Part shown: positions 6,028 to 9,515 of the stretch, piece after piece
How positions within the stretch are numbered: position 1 is the first letter of the stretch
Layout of the letters: each line of letters begins with the position of its first letter
From: CAZTPC01 sp964615565
GTDB lineage: Bacteria > Patescibacteriota > Saccharimonadia > Saccharimonadales > AWTP1-31
Length of the DNA: 9,515 nt
Assembly (NCBI GenBank): GCA_964615565.1
Contig: CAZTPC010000026.1
Coordinates: 1 to 9,515 of the forward strand
Reading direction: 5' to 3'
Position numbers and translations under genes: made by a program
Notes under the pieces: generated by a model
Database searches by the model: none
What the model was told of the DNA's origin: nothing
The model's input: only the letters and a program-made list of their open reading frames with translations

Positions 6028-6104
6028 TGGTGCCGGTGAGTGGATTTGAACCACTGACCCCAGGCTTATGAGTCCTGTGCTCTAACCAACTGAGCTACAC
6101 CGGC
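6028..6104 (-). tRNA. tRNA with CAT anticodon (elongator Met, or Ile2)
   Basis: The gene is 77 nt long including an encoded CCA (6030-6028). The acceptor stem is GCCGGTG/CACCGGC with discriminator A. The D arm is GCTC-AGTTGGTTA-GAGC, the anticodon loop CTCATAA (anticodon CAT at 6070-6068), the variable loop GGGTC and the T arm AGTGG-TTCAAAT-CCACT. The acceptor starts with a G-C pair, so it is not an initiator tRNA. The anticodon stem CAGGA/GCCTG has an A-G mismatch at the pair closing the loop, which is unusual. Met elongator and lysidine-modified Ile2 share this anticodon and loop; I lean to Met because of overall likeness to bacterial Met tRNAs. It is a single gene with its own promoter and terminator. 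Confidence 0.93.
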
Positions 6105-6133
6105 ATGGTGCGTTTCGTATAACGACAGAGGTG

Positions 6134-6142
6134 ATTCTAGCA
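6134..6142 (-). promoter_or_regulatory. Extended -10 promoter of the tRNA gene
   Basis: On the minus strand TGC (6142-6140) is followed by TAGAAT (6139-6134), a TGn extended -10 with a 5/6 match, 29 nt before the mature 5' end at 6104. No good -35 is seen. Confidence 0.5.
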
Positions 6143-6174
6143 TATTCCTCTCTGTTTTACTAGATTCAAACAAT

Positions 6175-6205
6175 AAAAAACCTGAGGAGCGACCTCAGGT
6201 TTTTT
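6175..6205. terminator. Strong symmetric intrinsic terminator
   Basis: A6 (6175-6180), CCTGAGG (6181-6187), loop AGCGA, CCTCAGG (6193-6199), T6 (6200-6205). The stem is perfect and the flanking A and T runs make it work in both directions. In context it ends the minus-strand 27-codon transcription unit and insulates the tRNA promoter just downstream. Confidence 0.85.
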
Positions 6206-6223
6206 GCGTAAATGGTATGAGTG

Positions 6224-6307
6224 TTAGCTCAAGATATCGTCAAATTCGACAATGTTACTATCCTGTGATGGAAGTAGTTCATAAGCAAGTAGTTTGCTGA
6301 TTTTCAT
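6224..6307 (-). CDS. Candidate 27-residue peptide gene with its own promoter and terminator
   Basis: From ATG 6307 to TAA 6224 the minus strand encodes 27 residues: MKISKLLAYELLPS (1-14) then QDSNIVEFDDILS (15-27). The N-terminal half could form a basic amphipathic helix and the C-terminal half is acidic (D16, E21, D23, D24). There is no Cys and no signal peptide. AAAAGGG (6326-6320) is a weak ribosome site 12 nt from the ATG. The support is mainly the surroundings: a perfect TTGACA/TATAAT promoter (6411-6384) drives a transcript of about 200 nt containing only this ORF, ending in the hairpin at 6205-6175. I recognise no family. It may be a regulatory or signalling peptide, a modified-peptide precursor, or an accidental ORF in a small RNA. 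Confidence 0.5.
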   Translation of the reverse strand: MKISKLLAYELLPSQDSNIVEFDDILS

Positions 6308-6383
6308 GTTGTTTTGTTACCCTTTTATCTTCGATTTATTTTTATATAGATTTTTGTTTTATTGATCATTAAAACTAAGTACT

Positions 6384-6411
6384 ATTATACATAACTTTGC
6401 GTATTTGTCAA
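6384..6411 (-). promoter_or_regulatory. Full-consensus promoter of the 27-codon unit
   Basis: On the minus strand TTGACA (6411-6406), a 16-bp spacer and TATAAT (6389-6384) match the housekeeping sigma consensus at all twelve positions. The start site would be near 6377, leaving an AT-rich leader of about 70 nt before ATG 6307. This is the best promoter in the window. Confidence 0.75.
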
Positions 6412-6466
6412 TATGTTTCTATTAAATCATGTTCTAGTATGGATATTGCTAATGTTAATTAAGTCA

Positions 6467-6495
6467 TTGTGTTATTTATAACAAAATGGTTTAAT
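6467..6495 (+). promoter_or_regulatory. Promoter of the RRM gene
   Basis: TTGTGT (6467-6472), a 17-bp spacer and TTTAAT (6490-6495), with TGG before the -10 making it an extended type. The start site would be near 6502, so the mRNA has an untranslated leader of about 115 nt. With the divergent promoter at 6411-6384 it accounts for the AT-rich gene-free stretch 6308-6618; nothing else is seen there apart from leader hairpins. Confidence 0.5.
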
Positions 6496-6538
6496 GTGTT
6501 TGCAGGTTCTTATCGTTCGATGCTCGCAGAATGTTTCT

Positions 6539-6592
6539 TGGTAGATAACCAGTAGACGGCCAGCAAAGTAGATAGGTAAAAGGTCGTACCTA
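6539..6592 (+). promoter_or_regulatory. Possible structured 5' leader of the RRM gene
   Basis: TGGT/ACCA (6539-6542 with 6548-6551) can form one small hairpin. ACCTA (6588-6592) can pair with TAGGT (6573-6577), or its first four bases with AGGT (6581-6584), giving two mutually exclusive stems about 10 nt before the ribosome site AAGGAA (6605-6610). Stems are short, so this is only suggestive of temperature- or protein-responsive control. Confidence 0.25.
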
Positions 6593-6618
6593 GCGGTTAA
6601 ATACAAGGAAATATACAT

Positions 6619-6915
6619 ATGTACAAACTATTTGTAGGTGGTCTGCCATTCGCAACTACCGACGAAGAATTGGCCGAAGCATTCGGTCAGCACGGTACTG
6701 TAGCATCTGCCGTGGTCATCAAAGACCGCGAAACCGGACGCAGCAAGGGCTTCGGCTTTGTTGAGTTCGAAAGTGATGACGAAGGTAAGGCAGCCGAGAA
6801 AGCTATGCACAATGGCGAACTTGGTGGTCGTACCATCACAGTAAACGAGGCTCGTCCTAAAGAGGATCGACCTCGACGTGACTTTGGCGGCAACGGCGGC
6901 CAAAACAAGTGGTAA
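6619..6915 (+). CDS. Single-RRM RNA-binding protein
   Basis: The 98-residue protein is one RNA recognition motif followed by a short basic and glycine-rich tail. RNP2 is KLFVGGL (3-9) and RNP1 is KGFGFVEF (43-50), with the expected aromatic residues for stacking on RNA bases. DRETGRSKGFGF is the standard loop and strand, and GRTITVNEARP (70-80) ends the fold. The tail (RPRRDFGGNGGQ) resembles cyanobacterial Rbp and plant glycine-rich RNA-binding proteins, which are often cold- or stress-induced; that regulation is only inferred here. AAGGAA lies 8 nt before ATG 6619. It is a single-gene unit with its own promoter, a leader of about 115 nt and a strong terminator, consistent with high expression. 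It probably acts as an RNA chaperone in the cytoplasm. Confidence 0.95.
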   Translation: MYKLFVGGLPFATTDEELAEAFGQHGTVASAVVIKDRETGRSKGFGFVEFESDDEGKAAEKAMHNGELGGRTITVNEARPKEDRPRRDFGGNGGQNKW

Positions 6916-6930
6916 ACTAAACCGCAAAGA

Positions 6931-6963
6931 AAACTCCGGTTGGAAACAACCGGAGTTTTTTTA
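6931..6963. terminator. Intrinsic terminator between the RRM and GlsB-like genes
   Basis: AAACTCCGGTTG (6931-6942), GNRA-type loop GAAA, CAACCGGAGTTT (6947-6958), then a T run. The perfect 12-bp stem ends the RRM mRNA. On the minus strand TTTTCTTT follows, so it can also end the convergent GlsB-like transcript. Confidence 0.88.
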
Positions 6964-6988
6964 TTTGTCCTAACTACTAGGCGTACGG

Positions 6989-7243
6989 TTAGGTTCGATT
7001 GGCGACCATTTTGTAAACGCCCAGCAATATGACTGCACCAAGGATCGCAACAAGTAAGCTGCCAAAGTTAAAGCCGGTTACACCTGCTCCACCAACAGCC
7101 CGAGCGACAAATCCTCCGACCATCGCTCCGACAACACCAATTATCACATTAGCAATTGCGCCCTGCTCTTCATCGGTATTCATAATAAGTGAAGCTACCC
7201 AGCCGGCAAGTGCACCAAATATAATCCATGCAAGTATTCCCAT
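6989..7243 (-). CDS. GlsB/YeaQ/YmgE-family (transglycosylase-associated) small membrane protein
   Basis: The 84-residue hydrophobic protein has about three membrane segments (roughly 2-20, 29-50 and 60-79). It starts MGILAWIIFGALAGWVASLI and continues GAIANVIIGVVGAMVGGFV and FGSLLVAILGAVILLGVY, the glycine-rich pattern and length of the transglycosylase-associated/GlsB family. Family members are linked to general stress, but the biochemical role is unsettled. AAAGGAAA (7255-7248) precedes ATG 7243 on the minus strand, a good ribosome site. The gene lies 31 nt downstream of the 62-residue gene on the same strand, and a 5-bp hairpin (ACGCC 7271-7275 with GGCGT 7281-7285) spans the end of that gene. 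The two probably form one operon. The transcript can end at the shared terminator 6963-6931. Confidence 0.92.
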   Translation of the reverse strand: MGILAWIIFGALAGWVASLIMNTDEEQGAIANVIIGVVGAMVGGFVARAVGGAGVTGFNFGSLLVAILGAVILLGVYKMVANRT

Positions 7244-7274
7244 GTAGTTTCCTTTCTTTTATTATCTACAACGC

Positions 7275-7463
7275 CTAGGAGGCGTATTGTAAGCCGCGCA
7301 CTCGAATGCGTGGTTCCAGGGCGGAATGGATCAGGTTAGTGGCTCGCTCTTCTGCCTCAAGCTCACGTGTGATCTCTGCAACTGACCTATCTAAATCGGG
7401 GAACTGCTCGTTTTTGCGTTGTATAAATCCGCTGATTCGTTTGTCTAATATTGCCTGTTTCAT
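7275..7463 (-). CDS. Small charged helical protein of unknown function
   Basis: I do not recognise a family. The 62-residue product is soluble and highly charged. Its predicted helical middle (DLDRSVAEITRELEAEERAT, 23-42) is followed by LIHSALEPRIRVRGL. There is no signal peptide, membrane helix or Cys. The strong support that it is real is AAGGAGG (7474-7468), the best Shine-Dalgarno in the window, 4 nt before ATG 7463, and the tight spacing to the GlsB-like gene. A possible -10 TATGAT sits 35 nt upstream. By association it may act with the stress-related membrane protein or regulate its expression. That is a guess from gene order only. Confidence 0.7.
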   Translation of the reverse strand: MKQAILDKRISGFIQRKNEQFPDLDRSVAEITRELEAEERATNLIHSALEPRIRVRGLQYAS

Positions 7464-7497
7464 ATCGCCTCCTTAGTTTCTTTACGACCTCACATGC

Positions 7498-7503
7498 ATC
7501 ATA
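7498..7503 (-). promoter_or_regulatory. Candidate -10 box for the 62-residue/GlsB-like operon
   Basis: On the minus strand TATGAT (7503-7498) is a 5/6 match. The start site would be near 7491, leaving a leader of about 28 nt with the AAGGAGG site. No convincing -35 was found. The kinase gene is transcribed divergently from 7600. Confidence 0.3.
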
Positions 7504-7584
7504 GCGCGGAAGGCTGAAAGGAATCTGTAATCTTCTTCATGCAAGTTTTGTAATATATCTAACTCTATCTGATGGTGGGGCCGG

Positions 7585-7590
7585 TATACT
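7585..7590 (+). promoter_or_regulatory. -10 box of the sensor kinase gene (leaderless or nearly so)
   Basis: TATACT (7585-7590) lies 9 nt before ATG 7600 with no Shine-Dalgarno between, so the transcript would start within a few bases of the ATG. The hexamer is identical to the queA -10. No good -35 is seen. Confidence 0.4.
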
Positions 7591-7599
7591 GGTGGCAAG

Positions 7600-9363
7600 A
7601 TGTTTAGGAATGCACGAAAACTTGGCGCGATTTTATTGCCTTCTACACGCGTATACATTACTGCGAGTATTGTCGTACTTCTCACGTTCTTGAGCGTAAC
7701 CATCTGGACATGGCGAAATGCAGTAGATAACCTAGACAATGACTTCCAGACAAATCTTAATAGCGGTACAAAGTCTGCAGCGGACTTAGTACAAAGCACT
7801 GTGGGGACCTATGGCGAAGTACTACGTGGGGCGGCAGGTCTGTTCAATGTCGATCCAAACCTGAGCGAAAAGTCTTGGCAATCATATATAGATAATCTGC
7901 GCTTCGAGCAACGCTACCCCGGGATGCAAGGCATATCCTATATTCAAACCGTCCCATCGGACCAGCTAGGAGACTTTCTGGCCAACAACACTACGTCTGA
8001 TGGGCAACCGTATGTAATCAGCCCGGACACTCCTCGTAATACATACAATGTGACTCGCTACATCTCACCAAACACTCCAGAGCAAAGACCATATATTGGC
8101 TACGACCCGTCCACAGAAAATGTCCGTGGCACAGCTATGAACCTGGCGCGAGATACAGGTGCTCTTGCCGTCTCCGGACGCGTTACCAGGATCGTAGACA
8201 AGCAACCGGGCTTTGTTCTATATGTTCCTGTCTATAAAGAAGGAATGCCGGTACAAACCGTCGAGCAGCGTCAGGCAGCGATAAAGGGATATGTCTCCGC
8301 GGGCGTACGGATCCAAGATCTTATTAATGGTCTATTCGGTAAACTCCTGAACAATAGTGCTGCGGTCGAATTGTATGCCGGAAAGTTTGCCGATACAAAA
8401 GCTAATGTCTACCGCTCGAAAAGCTATAACGAGGTAATAAAACGACACAACGCAAGCTCGGCGACACAGTTAATAACCGTCAGCGGCAACGACTGGCTGC
8501 TTGTTACCCACGCGGTGCCAAACTACTCGCCACAATCTCAACATAATTTATCTCGGACGATACTATTTGGTGGAATCGCACTAAGCGTTCTGGCTTCGGC
8601 ACTGATATTCACTATTATGGTTAGCCGTGGACGAACTATAACTGCAGAAAAGAACCGCGAAGTACAAGAGGTAAAAGACAGTCTGATTGCCCTGGCTTCG
8701 CACCAACTTCGGACACCTGCAACTGGTGTAAAACAATTTGTGGGGATGGTACTCGAAGGCTACGCTGGCCCTATCAAACCTACCCAGAAAGAAATGCTAG
8801 AAAAAGCCTACCTCAGCAACGAGCGTCAGATAAAAATCATCAACCAAATATTGCATGTTAGCCGTGCAGATTCAGGCCGCTTGGTACTAACGTTTAGTAA
8901 ACTCAACCTGACCAAGACCATAAAAACGATTAAGGCCGAGCAAGCTCAAATATACAAGGACAGGGGACAGAAGCTAATTTTGAAGCTGCCAAAGACCGAT
9001 GTGTTCATTCATGCCGACGAACAATATATTGCCATGGCAATAGATAACTTGTTAAGTAATGCTAGTAAGTACTCTTTTCAGCGTAGCGCAATTACCGTAA
9101 CCCTACGTCGTACACGAAACGAAGTCGTGCTATCTGTTGCCGACAAGGGTGTTGGCATCGATCCAAAAGACATGCACCTACTCTTCCAGAAGTTCTCGCG
9201 AATCCACAACGACCTGTCTATCGCCGCAGGTGGAAGCGGTATCGGCTTGTACTTGTGCCGAGAGATTATCGAACTTCATGGGGGCACAATCGAGGTGGCG
9301 TCTGAACCCGGTAAAGGTTCGGTCTTTACCGTCATTGTTCCTCGTAAACCACCATTAAACTAA
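7600..9363 (+). CDS. CHASE-domain membrane sensor histidine kinase
   Basis: The 587-residue protein has a membrane helix (about 18-38), an extracytoplasmic CHASE sensor domain (about 80-300), a second helix (about 319-341), a HisKA dimerisation domain (about 355-425) and an HATPase domain (about 470-583). CHASE is recognised from RYPGMQGISYIQTVP (105-119), YIGYDPSTENVRGTAMNLAR (165-184), DTGALAVSGRVT and GFVLYVPVY (204-212). The phosphorylated His is His368 in LASHQLRTP. The N box is DNLLSNASKYS (482-492), G1 is DKGVGID (515-521) and G2 is GGSGIGLYL (544-552), so it should be active. CHASE domains bind small ligands such as cytokinins in plants; the ligand here is unknown. It is followed after 83 nt by a response regulator, its likely partner. 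ATG 7600 is the first good start and directly follows a -10 box. Confidence 0.95.
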   Translation: MFRNARKLGAILLPSTRVYITASIVVLLTFLSVTIWTWRNAVDNLDNDFQTNLNSGTKSAADLVQSTVGTYGEVLRGAAGLFNVDPNLSEKSWQSYIDNLRFEQRYPGMQGISYIQTVPSDQLGDFLANNTTSDGQPYVISPDTPRNTYNVTRYISPNTPEQRPYIGYDPSTENVRGTAMNLARDTGALAVSGRVTRIVDKQPGFVLYVPVYKEGMPVQTVEQRQAAIKGYVSAGVRIQDLINGLFGKLLNNSAAVELYAGKFADTKANVYRSKSYNEVIKRHNASSATQLITVSGNDWLLVTHAVPNYSPQSQHNLSRTILFGGIALSVLASALIFTIMVSRGRTITAEKNREVQEVKDSLIALASHQLRTPATGVKQFVGMVLEGYAGPIKPTQKEMLEKAYLSNERQIKIINQILHVSRADSGRLVLTFSKLNLTKTIKTIKAEQAQIYKDRGQKLILKLPKTDVFIHADEQYIAMAIDNLLSNASKYSFQRSAITVTLRRTRNEVVLSVADKGVGIDPKDMHLLFQKFSRIHNDLSIAAGGSGIGLYLCREIIELHGGTIEVASEPGKGSVFTVIVPRKPPLN

Positions 9364-9366
9364 GAT

Positions 9367-9388
9367 TTACACTGTAAGAAAAATTACA
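9367..9388. promoter_or_regulatory. TTACA/TGTAA repeats before the response regulator gene
   Basis: TTACA (9367-9371), C, TGTAA (9373-9377), GAAAAA, TTACA (9384-9388) give two overlapping inverted repeats sharing the middle TGTAA. Such spaced half-sites are typical of operators for dimeric regulators. Binding by the adjacent response regulator is only a possibility. Confidence 0.25.
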
Positions 9389-9446
9389 TTATTGCGCACA
9401 AGTCTGTTGCATCATTATCCAGGTAAACGACCACAAAGGCGGTTTG

Positions 9447-9515
9447 ATGGCTAAGATTTTAATTGTTGAAGATGATACGATACTTAACTATGCATATGGC
9501 ATAATCCTAAAGAAA
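9447..9515 (+). CDS. Response regulator, N-terminal start of receiver domain (cut by window end)
   Basis: ATG 9447 opens a frame of 23 codons to the window end: MAKILIVEDDTIL, then NYAYGIILKK. KILIVEDD is the first strand and acidic pocket of receiver domains, with Asp9 and Asp10 in the Mg-binding positions. The phosphorylated Asp and output domain lie outside. AAAGGC (9435-9440) is a plausible ribosome site 6 nt before the start. It stands 83 nt after the CHASE kinase on the same strand and is probably its phosphorylation target. Confidence 0.88.
   Translation, partial: MAKILIVEDDTILNYAYGIILKK

Noticed and set aside
5818..6618. CRISPR array or tandem repeats in the intergenic regions.
   Set aside because: No regularly spaced direct repeats are present, only isolated hairpins and promoters.
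7482..7799. A 105-codon minus-strand frame over the start of the kinase gene.
   Set aside because: It is mostly antisense to the well-supported kinase; the protein has no recognisable pattern and no ribosome site was seen.

Overview
The window looks like chromosomal DNA of a Candidate Phyla Radiation bacterium, most likely Saccharibacteria (TM7) or a close relative. This is inferred from remembered family resemblance, not from a search. The clues are small genes packed tightly, several starts without a Shine-Dalgarno sequence, Ser/Thr-rich secreted beta proteins ending in AGxYxxxxxY motifs, membrane-anchored DUF916-like proteins, and housekeeping genes (queA, a small RRM protein) with normal code-11 reading. 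All twelve complete or 3'-complete genes end in TAA or TAG, and no in-frame TGA is seen.

Left part (1-4693): a cell-surface locus. It opens with the C-terminal end of a tail-fibre-like adhesin module, whose stop is one base from the start of a secreted, C-terminally anchored DUF916-like protein. A short secreted beta protein follows on the minus strand. Divergent from it is a larger secreted beta protein. Next come a second DUF916-like anchored protein and an anchored protein with one Ig-like domain and a Pro/Thr/Gly linker. The arrangement recalls Gram-positive WxL loci, where secreted WxL proteins are held by DUF916/DUF3324 membrane proteins. In the putative WxL positions both secreted proteins here carry tyrosine instead of tryptophan. 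The system could display adhesive proteins on the cell, possibly for host contact.

Middle part (4734-6618): minus-strand queA, apparently leaderless. Upstream of it is a 72-nt inverted-repeat element able to form a strong RNA hairpin. Then come a bidirectional terminator, a CAT-anticodon tRNA with its own extended -10 promoter, another strong terminator, and an unannotated short transcription unit. That unit has a perfect TTGACA/TATAAT promoter and a 27-codon ORF, and it ends in a perfect hairpin terminator. An AT-rich region with divergent promoters separates it from the next gene.

Right part (6619-9515): a single-RRM RNA-binding protein with a leader of about 115 nt and a GNRA-loop terminator. 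Next is a minus-strand pair, a 62-aa helical protein of unknown function followed by a GlsB/YeaQ-family membrane protein. The window closes with a CHASE-domain sensor histidine kinase and the first 23 codons of its likely partner response regulator.

Initiation falls into two classes. The RRM protein, the GlsB/YeaQ-like protein, the 62-aa protein and the second DUF916-like protein have clear Shine-Dalgarno sequences. queA, the two divergent surface genes and the kinase have a -10 box 7-9 nt before ATG, as expected of leaderless mRNAs.
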